Assembly (NCBI RefSeq): GCF_036075115.1
Contig: NZ_CP107958.1
Span: 5,146,001 to 5,210,000 of the forward strand
Length of the DNA stretch: 64,000 nt
From: Streptomyces sp. NBC_00377
GTDB taxonomy: Bacteria > Actinomycetota > Actinomycetes > Streptomycetales > Streptomycetaceae
Reading direction: 5' to 3'
Part shown: positions 1 to 8,596 of the stretch, piece after piece
Numbering within the stretch: position 1 is the first letter of the stretch
Layout of the letters: the number at the start of each line of letters is the position of its first letter
Made by a program: the position numbers and the translations under genes
The notes under the pieces: model-generated
The model's database searches: none
Told to the model about the DNA's origin: nothing
What the model saw: the letters and a program-made list of their open reading frames with translations, nothing else

Positions 1-1014
1 TGCGGGCGGCGCGTAAGGGTAGTCGACCGCTTCCGCGATGTCCTCGGCGTGCACCCAGCACTCGAAGGCCCGGTCCAGCATCGCGTCCCGCAACGGCAGG
101 GCGAAGCCGCCGTACGACACCGGCATGGTGGCGGGACCCCCGCCGGTGAAGGACACCGTCCGCACGAGGGCGTGGGTCTGTTCGCGCCAGGGGCCGCGCA
201 CGGAGCGGGTGGGCGGGAAGTGCGAGCCCGCCCAGAACGCCTCGGTACGCCGCGCCGGCGTGTCCACGGGACCGGCAGGCCCGGCAGTCCCGGCGACCCC
301 GGTCGGTCCGCCGGACCCGTACGACCCGTCCGGCCCGTGCTGTCCGTCCGCCTTGTCCGCCTTGTTCGCCGCATCCGCCTCATCGGGTTTTCCCGGGGCT
401 TCGCCTGCGGTCAGCGGGTCGTCCAGTCCCAGCGCGAGGGCCACCAGGCCGTCCACGGCGAGCAGGTGGGCGATGACTCCGGCGACGGTGGTCCGGCGGC
501 TCGTGGCACCCTCGCCGCGGAACCAGCGAAGCCGCACGGGCGCGTGCCACTCGGCGTCACCGAAGTCCTGGAGCAGGGCGTCGAGCCGCGCGGTCTCGGC
601 GTCGTAGGACGCCGCCCAGACGGGTACCGGGATGCGGGGCGGCCGGCGGCCCAGGCAGCCCTCGATGACGCGGGTGCGCAGGCCCGGGTCGAGGTCGAGG
701 CTCTCCGGGCGCTGGAGCAGGCCGACCGCCTCGCGCAGCCGGCGGGCCTCGTCCGCGCAGGCTCCGCAGTCGCCGAGGTGCTCCTCGACCGCGGCCGTCT
801 CCTCGGCCGAGCAGGCCGCCAGCGCCCATGCCCCCAGCAGTGACTTGAGCACCGGGTGCTCGAGCCCGAGCGGTTGCGGGGCGACCGGCTCCACCGGCGG
901 GAGCGGCAGCCCGCCGTCCTCCACGGAGGCGCGGGGGAGCGGGATGCGCGGCGGCCGGCCGGGTTCGCGGGGCGGGGGCGTGCCGGAGCCGGCTTCGTCG
1001 TCGCCGGGGCTCAT
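1..1014 (-). CDS. Zinc-finger (zf-HC2) plus maleylpyruvate-isomerase-like protein, putative anti-sigma partner (3' end outside window)
   Basis: Frame open from an ATG at 1014 to the left edge, 338 codons, no stop reached. After a proline-rich start, residues about 60-95 resemble an anti-sigma zinc finger: an HPVLKSLLGAWALAACS stretch, then EEHLGDCGACADEARRL with the C-x2-C pair. The rest looks like the mycothiol-dependent maleylpyruvate isomerase / DinB-like N-terminal fold (TVAGVIAHLLAVDGLVALAL, later FECWVHAEDIAEAV), interrupted by a low-complexity Ala/Lys/Asp/Gly linker. The ATG overlaps the stop of the upstream sigma gene by 4 bases (ATGA), so the two are translationally coupled. This pairing suggests an anti-sigma or redox-sensing partner; that role is inferred. 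Confidence 0.7.
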   Translation of the reverse strand, partial: MSPGDDEAGSGTPPPREPGRPPRIPLPRASVEDGGLPLPPVEPVAPQPLGLEHPVLKSLLGAWALAACSAEETAAVEEHLGDCGACADEARRLREAVGLLQRPESLDLDPGLRTRVIEGCLGRRPPRIPVPVWAASYDAETARLDALLQDFGDAEWHAPVRLRWFRGEGATSRRTTVAGVIAHLLAVDGLVALALGLDDPLTAGEAPGKPDEADAANKADKADGQHGPDGSYGSGGPTGVAGTAGPAGPVDTPARRTEAFWAGSHFPPTRSVRGPWREQTHALVRTVSFTGGGPATMPVSYGGFALPLRDAMLDRAFECWVHAEDIAEAVDYPYAPPA

Positions 1015-1601
1015 GCCGCACCTCCGTAGCCGGGCGGTGCTCCGGGGGCCGTGGCGTCGTGGGCCGTGGACAGGAGCTGGAGGCCGAGGCGGAGCCTGCG
1101 GCGCGCCTCGTCCTCGGTGACGCCGAGGTCGGCCGCGGTCTGGCGGTAGTCGCGCCGCTGGAAGTAGGCCAGTTCCAGGGCGGCGCGCAGCGGGGCGGGC
1201 ATGGCCTGCACGATGTAGTCGGCGCGGGCGGCGACGGAGGCCTGCCGCACTCTGCTCTCCAGTTCCTCGGTCGCCTCGGCGGAGCCGTGGCCGGCCTCGG
1301 CCAGCGCGGCGGTCTCGGTGGCGCGCAGTCGCTGCACGGCGAGACGGTGGGTCAGCCCCGCCACCCAGGTGCGCAGCGGGCCCTGCTTCGGGTCGTAGGC
1401 GTCGGGATGCTCCCAGACGTGGGCGAAGACCTCGCGGGTGACGCCGTCGGCCGCCCGTTCGTCTCCGAGCACGCGGTGGGCGAGTCCGTGCACGAGCGAA
1501 GCGAACCGGTCGTAGAACTCACCGAGGGCGGCCGCCTCACCGCGCGCGAGTCGTTGCTGCATCCTGCGGTCCCAGCGGGGCGGTGCGTCCCTCTTCGTCA
1601 T
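1011..1601 (-). CDS. ECF-type RNA polymerase sigma factor
   Basis: A 196-residue protein with the two-domain ECF layout. Region 2 lies at about residues 20-90 (ALGEFYDRFASLVHGLAHRV, then REVFAHVWEHPDAYDP) and region 4 at about 130-185 (MPAPLRAALELAYFQRRDYR, then QTAADLGVTEDEARRRLRLG). There is no region 1.1 or 3. It would direct core RNA polymerase to a small promoter set. It is the first gene of a two-gene minus-strand operon, and its stop overlaps the start of the zinc-finger protein, which points to that protein as regulator. The ECF group cannot be assigned by eye. Confidence 0.88.
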   Translation of the reverse strand: MTKRDAPPRWDRRMQQRLARGEAAALGEFYDRFASLVHGLAHRVLGDERAADGVTREVFAHVWEHPDAYDPKQGPLRTWVAGLTHRLAVQRLRATETAALAEAGHGSAEATEELESRVRQASVAARADYIVQAMPAPLRAALELAYFQRRDYRQTAADLGVTEDEARRRLRLGLQLLSTAHDATAPGAPPGYGGAA

Positions 1602-1921
1602 GCGGCCCCCTCACCCGTGTCCGTGCCCGTGGTCGTGCGTGTCTCCAGCGTGCGTCCGCCGTCACGTCGAATGTAGTCGGCACGTCCGACAACGCACGCC
1701 CCTTTGTTTCAATGTGCGCCCCCTGTCCGGGAGAGGGTGGTATGGGCCGCGCCTACCCGACAGATAACGATCGAACCGGACCGGATGTGACTGGAACAAG
1801 CCTCTTCATCGCTGTTTCTGTTTCCCCTTTGGCGTTTCGGGGCACGGCCGCTGGGCAGCGGCGCTGCAAGGAAGCGAAGGAGCAGCTTCCGCTTACCGGC
1901 GAGCAACAGTGAGCGAAGGGC
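1602..1921. other. Divergent intergenic region, no gene
   Basis: About 320 bases between the divergent sigma factor and STAS genes. No convincing ORF. The stretch 1690-1870 is more AT-rich than its surroundings and probably holds the two promoters. On the minus strand the hexamer TACATT (1670-1675) fits a Streptomyces -10, but I could not pair it with a -35. Confidence 0.4.
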
Positions 1922-2302
1922 GTGGTGGTGGCCTTCAAAGTGACCGGCGGGGAGCAGGGCGGCTGGGCCGTGCTCCATGTGTCGGGCGAGCTGGACCTGG
2001 TGACGTCGCCGTTGCTGCGGCAGAAGGTGCACGACGAGGTGGCCGAGGGCCGCCACAGTCTCGTCCTGGACCTCTCCGAGGTGTACTTCTGCGACTCCAG
2101 CGGCGTCGGCGTCCTGATCGCCTCCCGCCGTCTCATCCGCTCCTGCCGGGGGCGGCTGCGCCTGATACTCCCCGCGCGGGGCGCGGCGGAGGGTTCCCAC
2201 GTCAACCGGGTGCTGGGCGCGCTGGGCGTCCGCCGCCTCTTCGACGTCTACGGGGATCTGGCGGCCGCCGTGGACGACGGGACGGAACCGCTCTCCGCCT
2301 AG
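1922..2302 (+). CDS. STAS-domain anti-sigma factor antagonist
   Basis: A 126-residue single STAS domain of SpoIIAA/RsbV type. The strand GWAVLHVSGELDLVTSPLLR is followed by the phosphorylation loop LDLSEVYFCDSSGVGVLI, in which the serine of DSSG (about residue 60) is the residue an anti-sigma kinase would phosphorylate. Such proteins release sigma factors by binding RsbW-like kinases; a HATPase of that family is encoded at 8597. Three GTG codons in a row (1922, 1925, 1928) are possible starts after a GAAGGG-like binding site; the first is used here. Confidence 0.85.
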   Translation: MVVAFKVTGGEQGGWAVLHVSGELDLVTSPLLRQKVHDEVAEGRHSLVLDLSEVYFCDSSGVGVLIASRRLIRSCRGRLRLILPARGAAEGSHVNRVLGALGVRRLFDVYGDLAAAVDDGTEPLSA

Positions 2303-2495
2303 GCCGGGAGGTCGCCCCGGTCCCGGCCGGGAGGCGGCGCTGTCCCGCTCCGCCACATCCTCGTCCCGAAATTCACCCGGTCCTGGTACAGACGTCGCCT
2401 TCCCGCCGCCCGGGCGTCGCCGACGTCGTACGCTCCCTGCCGGAAGCACTCCCAGCACCATCTCCACGTGATGACGTAAGGCGGTCCGACAAGAC

Positions 2496-3008
2496 ATGGT
2501 CAACAGCGAGTACGAACGCAGGATCGCCGCCCGGTTCGCCACCTTCGACCAGGACGGCAACGGCTACATCGACCGGACGGACTTCGGCGCGGCGGCCAAG
2601 GCGCTCCTCGCCGAGTTCGGCACTGCGGCCCGGTCCGACAAGGGGCAGGCGCTCTACGCGGGCGCCGAGGCATTCTGGCAGGGCATGGCCGGAATCGCCG
2701 ACCGGGACGGCGACCAGCGCATCACCCGGGAGGAATTCGTGAACGGCGCGGTCAAGCGCCTGCGTGACAACCCGGAGCGGTTCGCCGAGATCGCCCGCCC
2801 CTTCCTGCACGCGGCCCTGGACATCGCCGACGGCGACGGTGACGGGCGGGCCACGGTCGAGGACACCGTACGGGTGCTCACGGCCCTCGGAGCGCCCGAC
2901 GAGGTCGCCAGGGGAGCCGCCGCCGTCCTGGACGCCGACGCGGACGGCAAGGTCGGCGAGGCGGAGATCGTCCCTGCCTTCGCCCGCTACTTCACGGTCG
3001 CCGAGTAG
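2496..3008 (+). CDS. Four-EF-hand calcium-binding protein
   Basis: A 170-residue calmodulin-like cytosolic protein with four EF-hand loops: DQDGNGYIDRTDF (about 18-30), DRDGDQRITREEF (about 68-80), DGDGDGRATVEDT (about 110-122) and DADADGKVGEAEI (about 144-156). The first, second and third keep acidic residues at the Ca2+ positions. The fourth has alanine at loop position 4 but keeps the terminal glutamate. Length and layout resemble Streptomyces CabD-type proteins. Presumed role is Ca2+ sensing or buffering; no partner is evident nearby. ATG start at 2496. Confidence 0.88.
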   Translation: MVNSEYERRIAARFATFDQDGNGYIDRTDFGAAAKALLAEFGTAARSDKGQALYAGAEAFWQGMAGIADRDGDQRITREEFVNGAVKRLRDNPERFAEIARPFLHAALDIADGDGDGRATVEDTVRVLTALGAPDEVARGAAAVLDADADGKVGEAEIVPAFARYFTVAE

Positions 3009-3025
3009 TACCCGTCCGAGTAACA

Positions 3026-3048
3026 CCCGGCCGGGGGGCGCGGCCGGG
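3026..3048. terminator. Bidirectional hairpin terminator
   Basis: Inverted repeat CCCGGCC / GGCCGGG separated by about 9 bases, lying between the convergent EF-hand and CoA-ligase genes. No U-tract, as is common in Streptomyces. Confidence 0.55.
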
Positions 3049-3054
3049 CGGCAC

Positions 3055-4563
3055 TCACCGGGAGAACCGCTCGCGCAGCCTGTACTTCAGCACCTTGCGC
3101 AGCGTCTCGTTGCGCGGCAGCGCGTCCACCACCTCCAGCCGCTCGGGCAGCTTGTGGACCGAGAGACCGCCCGCGCGCAGGTAGGAGGTCATCGCATCCA
3201 GCGTCAGCGGCTGCCCGCTCCCCGGCGGCCGTTCCACCACCGCGCACACCAGTTCCCCGCGCTCCGGATCCGGCAGGCCGATGACCGCCACGTCCCCGAC
3301 GTCGGGGTGGGCGGCGAGCAGGTCCTCGATCTCCTTCGCCGACACGTTCTCCCCCTTGCGGATGATGACGTCCTTCAGCCGCCCGGTGAGCACCAGATGC
3401 CCGCTGCCGGTCAGATGCCCCAGGTCGCCGGTGCGCAGGAAGCCCTCCGCGTCGAAGGCCTCGGCCGTCTGGGCGGGGTCCAGATAGCCCTGGCACACGG
3501 CCTCCCCGCGCAGCCGCACCTCCCCCTCCACCACGCGTATCCGCATGCCGTCCGGCGGCCGCCCTTCCGTCGTCGCGAGGTTCTCCGCGGTGTCGTCCGG
3601 CGCCCCCATGGTGATCATCGGTACCTCGGTCATCCCGTACCCGTGCGTGAGCTGCACCCCCATCTCGCGCACGACGGCGTGGTAGACCTCGGGCGGCTTG
3701 GGCGCCCCGCCGCCCGCGAGCAGCCGTAGTGAGGGGATCAGCGGCGAGCCCGGCCGCTTGCGCTGCTCGGCCAGGAACATCGAGTAGAACGCCGTCGACC
3801 CGCCGGCGACCGTGACCCCGTGCCGCCGGTAGTCCTCCAGCGCGTCCGGCAGCGCGAAGTGCTCGAACATCACCGCGGGGAAGCCGTAGAGCAGGAGCAT
3901 GACGGTGTAGTCGGGACCGGCGATGTGGGCGTACGGGAACGCCATCGAGCCGACGTCGGCCGCCGTGAGGCGCAGGGCGTGGGCGAGGCAGGAGCCGCCC
4001 GCGATCAGCGATCGGTCGGTGTGCAGTACGCCTTTGGGGTCGGAGGTGGTTCCCGAGGTCCAGTAGATCCAGCGCACCGAGGTGCCCTCGGCGGGCGGCG
4101 GCGGAAGCACGGCCGGGTCCCCCTCCGGCAGGTCGTCGTACGCCTCGAAGACGCCCTTCGCGCCGAGCCGCCGCGCCATCGCGGTGTGGTCGAAGCCCCG
4201 CCACACACCCGGCACCGCGAAGAACTCCGCCTTCGACTCGCGCAGCGCGAAGCCGACCTCGCGGTCCCGGTAGAAGGGGATGACGGGAGACTGCACGGCC
4301 CCCAGCCGGGCCAGCGCGAAGGACAGGACGGCCGTCTCGAGGCGGGTGGGCAGCTGCCAGGCGACGACCGTGCCGGGGCGTACGCCCATGTCGTACAGCC
4401 CGGCCGCGACGCGCTCGGCGTTCTCGCGCAGCTCGCCGAAGGTCAGGGCCCGGTCGTCCTGGAGGAGGACCCGGCGGCCGGGCGTGAGATCGGCCCGGCG
4501 GGCGAGCAGGTCCCACAGAGTGCGGGACAGGCTCAGCTCGTGGGCGGTGGCGGTGTCGTTCAC
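3055..4563 (-). CDS. Acyl-CoA synthetase (AMP-forming, FadD-like)
   Basis: A 502-residue member of the acyl-adenylate-forming family, which activates a carboxylic acid with ATP and joins it to CoA. Visible motifs: the P-loop YWTSGTTSDPKG (about 167-178), HGYGMTE (about 307-313), FLRTGDLG (about 375-382), the hinge GRLKDVIIRKGENVS (about 394-408), and a C-terminal LPRNETLRKVLKYRLRE containing the catalytic-lysine region, although the usual glycine before that lysine is arginine. The substrate cannot be read from sequence. An operator copy sits 30 bp upstream of the ATG, and the divergent neighbour is the amidohydrolase operon, so it probably starts the same pathway. Confidence 0.9.
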   Translation of the reverse strand: MNDTATAHELSLSRTLWDLLARRADLTPGRRVLLQDDRALTFGELRENAERVAAGLYDMGVRPGTVVAWQLPTRLETAVLSFALARLGAVQSPVIPFYRDREVGFALRESKAEFFAVPGVWRGFDHTAMARRLGAKGVFEAYDDLPEGDPAVLPPPPAEGTSVRWIYWTSGTTSDPKGVLHTDRSLIAGGSCLAHALRLTAADVGSMAFPYAHIAGPDYTVMLLLYGFPAVMFEHFALPDALEDYRRHGVTVAGGSTAFYSMFLAEQRKRPGSPLIPSLRLLAGGGAPKPPEVYHAVVREMGVQLTHGYGMTEVPMITMGAPDDTAENLATTEGRPPDGMRIRVVEGEVRLRGEAVCQGYLDPAQTAEAFDAEGFLRTGDLGHLTGSGHLVLTGRLKDVIIRKGENVSAKEIEDLLAAHPDVGDVAVIGLPDPERGELVCAVVERPPGSGQPLTLDAMTSYLRAGGLSVHKLPERLEVVDALPRNETLRKVLKYRLRERFSR

Positions 4564-4593
4564 GTCGGCCCCCTGGCGTAACGGACGGCATAA

Positions 4594-4608
4594 CTGACGG
4601 GCTGTCAG
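4594..4608. promoter_or_regulatory. Regulon operator copy 1 (upstream of CoA ligase)
   Basis: Palindrome CTGACGGGCTGTCAG, flanked by TAA and AT. It is 30 bp from the ATG of the minus-strand CoA ligase. It belongs to the 15-copy family described under findings. Confidence 0.8.
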
Positions 4609-4682
4609 ATTTTGGGCAGAGCGTAGGGCTGGTCGGCTTGTCGGTCCAGGGGTCGGGGGCTAGCCTGCTGGGAAGAGCGAAC

Positions 4683-4697
4683 CTGACGGTCCATCAG
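4683..4697. promoter_or_regulatory. Regulon operator copy 2 (upstream of amidohydrolase operon)
   Basis: Palindrome CTGACGGTCCATCAG followed by ATATT. It is about 120 bp before the amidohydrolase ATG, in the divergent gap shared with the CoA ligase. Confidence 0.8.
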
Positions 4698-4816
4698 ATA
4701 TTGCCGGGGAGGACCGGCTCCCGGACCGGGAAGCCGGCCACCCGGACGGCCCGTCGGACAAGCGCACCGGACACGTCCATCGGACAACTGGCGTTCCGCC
4801 AGGCGGAGGGGAAGCC

Positions 4817-6013
4817 ATGAGCACCGAACTGCCGCGCATCGTCAGCGTCGACGACCACGTGATCGAACCCGCGCACCTCTTCGCGACCTGGCTGCCGCGG
4901 AAGTACCGGGACCGGGGGCCGCAGCCCCTCACCGCGGGGATCGGCGAGCTCGCCTACGTCGCCGGGAAGTACCGGATCACCATGGACCCGGACGGCCAGC
5001 GCACCGACTGGTGGATCTACGAGGACCTGAAGTTCCCGTACAAGCGCAACATCGCGGCGGTCGGCTTCGACCGCGACGAGATGACGCTGGAGGGCATCAC
5101 CCGGGAGGAGATGCGGCGCGGCTGCTGGGATCCGAAGGCGCGGCTGGCGGACATGGACCTCAACCATGTCGAGGCCTCCCTCTGCTTCCCCTCGTTCCCC
5201 CGCTTCTGCGGCCAGACCTTCGCCGAGGCGCACGACAAGGAGGTCGCGCTGGCCTGTGTGCGCGCCTACAACGACTGGATGGTCGAGGAGTGGTGCGGGG
5301 ACAGCGGCGGGCGGCTGATCCCGCTCTGCCTGATCCCCCTGTGGGACGTCGGGCTCGCGGTCGCCGAGATCCGGCGCAACGCGGCCCGCGGGGTGCGCGC
5401 GGTGACCTTCTCCGAGATCCCCAGCCACCTCGGGCTGCCGTCGATCCACTCGGGCTACTGGGACCCGTTCTTCGCGGTGTGCGAGGAGACGGGGACGGTC
5501 GTCAACATGCACATCGGTTCGTCCTCGCAGATGCCCGCGGCCTCCCCCGACGCCCCGCCGGCCGTCCAGGCGTCCCTTTCGTTCAACAATGCGATGGCCT
5601 CGATGATGGACTTCCTCTTCAGCGGGGTGCTGGTGAAGTACCCGCGTCTGAAACTCGCCTACTCCGAGGGTCAGATGGGCTGGATCCCGTACGCCCTGGA
5701 GCGCGCCGACGACGTCTGGGAGGAGCACCGGGCCTGGGGCGGGGTCAGGGACATCGTCCCCGAGCCGCCGTCCACGTACTACTACCGGCAGATCTTCTGC
5801 TGCTTCTTCCGCGACAAGCACGGGGTCGCGTCCCTGGACGTGGTGGGGCGGGACAACGCGACCTTCGAGACCGACTACCCGCACGTCGACTCGACCTTCC
5901 CGCACACCAAGGAGGTCGCCCTCGACCACGTGAAGGGCCTCGACGACGAGACGGTCTACAAGCTGATGCGGGGCAACGCCATCCGCATGCTGGACCTGGA
6001 CCTCGACAAGTAG
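4817..6013 (+). CDS. Amidohydrolase-family metal-dependent hydrolase (Amidohydro_2)
   Basis: A 398-residue COG2159-type TIM-barrel hydrolase. Features: VSVDDHVIEPAHLF at the N-terminus (metal-binding region), LADMDLNHVEASLCFPSFPR in the middle, NMHIGSSS at about 230, and FETDYPHVDSTFP near the C-terminus with the conserved Asp. The start follows the binding site GGAGGGG. It is closely similar in layout to the protein at 49069 (shared FPRFCGQTF, RAYNDW, WIPY and ETDYPH blocks), so the two are paralogues under the same operator. Family members include decarboxylases and hydrolases of cyclic acids; the reaction here is unknown. It leads an operon with two acyl-CoA dehydrogenases. Confidence 0.85.
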   Translation: MSTELPRIVSVDDHVIEPAHLFATWLPRKYRDRGPQPLTAGIGELAYVAGKYRITMDPDGQRTDWWIYEDLKFPYKRNIAAVGFDRDEMTLEGITREEMRRGCWDPKARLADMDLNHVEASLCFPSFPRFCGQTFAEAHDKEVALACVRAYNDWMVEEWCGDSGGRLIPLCLIPLWDVGLAVAEIRRNAARGVRAVTFSEIPSHLGLPSIHSGYWDPFFAVCEETGTVVNMHIGSSSQMPAASPDAPPAVQASLSFNNAMASMMDFLFSGVLVKYPRLKLAYSEGQMGWIPYALERADDVWEEHRAWGGVRDIVPEPPSTYYYRQIFCCFFRDKHGVASLDVVGRDNATFETDYPHVDSTFPHTKEVALDHVKGLDDETVYKLMRGNAIRMLDLDLDK

Positions 6014-6031
6014 CGGACGGGGACCGCGACC

Positions 6032-7165
6032 ATGGACCTCTCGGACAGCCCCGAGGACGCGGAGTTCCGGGGCCGGCTGCGCGAGTGGCTCGGCAAGACG
6101 CTGCCGACGCTCCCGCCGAAGCCGTCCCCGGGCGACTGGCCCGGCCGCCGCGCCTACGACCTCGGCTGGCAGCGGACGCTGTACGACGCCGGCTACGCCG
6201 ACGTGCACTGGCAGGCCTCGCCGAGCGTCCGCCTGATCTTCCTGGAGGAGACGGAGAGGGCGGGCGCCCCCTATGTGGGCGCGGGTTTCGTCGGGCTGCT
6301 GCACGCCGGGCCGACGATCGCCGCCGAGGGCACGGCCGAGCAGCGGGCGCGCTGGCTGCCGCCCGTCCTGCGCGGCGAGGAGGTGTGGTGCCAGGGCTTC
6401 AGCGAGCCAGGGGCGGGCTCCGACCTCGCGGCGCTGCGCACGCGCGCGTGGCGGGACGGCGACGACTACGTGGTGAGCGGATCCAAGATCTGGACCTCCC
6501 ACGCGGAGGTCGCCGACTGGTGCGAGCTGCTGGTCCGCACGGATCCCGGGGCGCCCAGGCACAAGGGCATCACCTGGCTGGCCATGCCCATGGACGCCCC
6601 CGGCGTCACCGTGCGGCCGCTGCGCACCCTCGCCGGATCCGCCGAGTTCGCCGAGGTGTTCCTCGACGAGGTGCGGGTGCCGGTCGCCAACCGGGTGGGG
6701 GAGGAGAACGACGGCTGGCGGGTGACGATGGTGACGCTGTCGTTCGAGCGCGGCACCGCCTTCGTCGGTGAGGTCGTCGCCTGCCGGCGGGTGCTGGGCG
6801 AACTCGCCGTGGAGGCACGCAGGAACGGACGCTGGGAGGACCCCGCCCTCCGGCGGCGCCTGGGCGCCCTCAACGCCGGGTTCCGGGCGCTCTGGCGGCT
6901 GACGCAGTGGAACGTCAGCGAGGCGGAGACCGGGGGAGGGGTGCCGGGCGTCGGGGGTTCGGTCTTCAAACTGAGGTATTCGCAGGCGCGCCAGGAGCTC
7001 TACGAGGCGGCCGCCGACGTTCTGGGCGACGAGTCCCTCGACGTCGACCACCCGTGGGTCGCCGACCGGCTCTCCTCCCTCTCGTACACCATCGCGGCCG
7101 GTACCTCGCAGATCCAGCGCGACATCGTGGCCGAACGGATCCTGGGGCTGCCGAAAGGACGGTGA
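6032..7165 (+). CDS. Acyl-CoA dehydrogenase, larger subunit type
   Basis: A 377-residue FAD-dependent acyl-CoA dehydrogenase. The FAD/substrate block CQGFSEPGAGSDLAALRTRA is followed by SGSKIWTSHAEVADWCELLV, and the C-terminus carries AAGTSQIQRDIVAERILGLP. The glutamate found just before this Gly-Thr in classical MCAD-type enzymes is alanine, so catalysis would rely on another base, as in many actinobacterial FadE proteins. The following gene is a second, shorter dehydrogenase; such pairs form alpha2-beta2 complexes in mycobacterial steroid catabolism (FadE28/29 type). A heteromeric enzyme is inferred here. Confidence 0.88.
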   Translation: MDLSDSPEDAEFRGRLREWLGKTLPTLPPKPSPGDWPGRRAYDLGWQRTLYDAGYADVHWQASPSVRLIFLEETERAGAPYVGAGFVGLLHAGPTIAAEGTAEQRARWLPPVLRGEEVWCQGFSEPGAGSDLAALRTRAWRDGDDYVVSGSKIWTSHAEVADWCELLVRTDPGAPRHKGITWLAMPMDAPGVTVRPLRTLAGSAEFAEVFLDEVRVPVANRVGEENDGWRVTMVTLSFERGTAFVGEVVACRRVLGELAVEARRNGRWEDPALRRRLGALNAGFRALWRLTQWNVSEAETGGGVPGVGGSVFKLRYSQARQELYEAAADVLGDESLDVDHPWVADRLSSLSYTIAAGTSQIQRDIVAERILGLPKGR

Positions 7166-7175
7166 GGTGTCCGCC

Positions 7176-8060
7176 ATGCGTTTTCGACTGACGGACGATC
7201 AACGGGCGCTGCGCGAGGGGGTGCGGGCGCTCCTGGCGCGCCGCTTCGACCGCGCGGCGCTGCGGGCCGCCGTGGACCGGCCGGGACGGCTGGACCGGGC
7301 GCTGTGGCGTGACCTCGGCGCGGCCGGGTTCTTCGCGCTACGGCTGCCCGAGGCGGACGGCGGGGTCGGACTCGGCCTGCCCGAGACCGTGTTGGTGTTC
7401 GAGGAGGCGGGCCGGGTCCTGCTGCCGGGCCCGCTGGTGGCCACCCACCTCGCGGCGGGACACGTGCCCGGCGCGGCCGACGGGGAGACGGTCGTGGCGG
7501 CCGTGGACGGCGGCGGTCTCGTCGAGTGGCTGGCGGAGGCCGACGTCGTGCGCGGCGCGGCCGACGGGGCCGTGCCTCTGCGGTCGGTGGATCCGCTGAC
7601 CCCGCTGCACCGCGTTCCGGGGCCCCGTGTGCCGGCCGATCCCGTCGCCGTACTCCTCACCGCCGCCGAGCAGCTCGGGACCGCCACGCGCGCGTGCGAG
7701 CTGGCCGTGCAACACGCCCGGGCGCGCGAGCAGTTCGGGCGGCCGATCGGCGCCTTCCAGGCGGTCAAGCATCTGTGCGCGGACCTGCTGGTGCGGGTCG
7801 AGGTGGCCCGCGCGGCGGTCTACGCGGCCGCCGTCACCGCCGATCCGGCCGACATCGCGGCCGCCCGGCTCCTAGCCGACGAGGCCGCGGTACGCGGGGC
7901 GCGCGACTGCCTCCAGGTGCACGGCGGCATGGGCTTCACCTGGGAGGCGGACGTGCATCTGCTGCTGAAACGGGCCTGGGTGCGCACCCGTCGTGCGGGC
8001 GGCGGCACGCAGGGTGAGGAGTCGCTCGCCGCCGATCTGCTCTCCGGAGCCGGCCGCTGA
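7176..8060 (+). CDS. Acyl-CoA dehydrogenase, shorter partner subunit
   Basis: A 294-residue dehydrogenase with a reduced middle domain; family members are usually 350-400 residues. N-terminal helix MRFRLTDDQRALREG; C-terminal blocks RAREQFGRPIGAFQAVKHLC and LQVHGGMGFTWEADVHLLLK are typical. ATG 7176 is chosen because GGTGAGG lies 8 bases upstream; an in-frame GTG at 7167 is the alternative. It starts within 12 bases of the previous stop and is probably co-translated with it as the second subunit of a heteromeric dehydrogenase. Confidence 0.87.
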   Translation: MRFRLTDDQRALREGVRALLARRFDRAALRAAVDRPGRLDRALWRDLGAAGFFALRLPEADGGVGLGLPETVLVFEEAGRVLLPGPLVATHLAAGHVPGAADGETVVAAVDGGGLVEWLAEADVVRGAADGAVPLRSVDPLTPLHRVPGPRVPADPVAVLLTAAEQLGTATRACELAVQHARAREQFGRPIGAFQAVKHLCADLLVRVEVARAAVYAAAVTADPADIAAARLLADEAAVRGARDCLQVHGGMGFTWEADVHLLLKRAWVRTRRAGGGTQGEESLAADLLSGAGR

Positions 8061-8596
8061 CGGCGGCTGCCTGCGCCGACGGCGGGGCCTGCGAGCGGGC
8101 CGCCGTACGCATGTCGCGGATCGTGGCATACCGGAATCACGGAGCGTTGATATCGGGTTGTGTCCGATGCGTGACCCGTCACGGCCCGGAGTCGGCGGGC
8201 CTCTCCGGTACCTTCTGTGGGATGCGAGTGGTTCCGAGCATGAGCCATGCCGGCGGTGCCCCTGGGGTGGTGCCGGATCCGGCGGTGCGCGCCGCCGCTC
8301 GCAGGGCGGACGGCCTTCTGGTACCCGCCTGTTCGACTCCCCGCAACGAGCGTCGCACAGTATGCCGCACGGGTACTCCTTCGCGCTGGAATATGCCCGA
8401 AGCGCTTGTTGGGGTGACTGTATGTCAACCAAGCTGTCTCCTAAGGGATTCACGTTCCGTCACCCTGCCTCTGGCTGTTGTTCTGGCCATGCAGAAAATG
8501 GCTACGATCGTGGCCCCCGTCGTCATGGTGCACACGCGGCTCGCGTGGCTCGCGTGGCGCACGGCCATGTGTCCGCCGGTTCGGATGGTGTGAGCG
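8061..8596. other. Intergenic region, no gene recognised
   Basis: About 535 bases without a convincing gene. 8380-8475 is noticeably more AT-rich than its flanks and may hold the promoter of the HATPase gene. Open frames run through the region on the plus strand, but their codon use and composition do not look coding. Confidence 0.35.
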
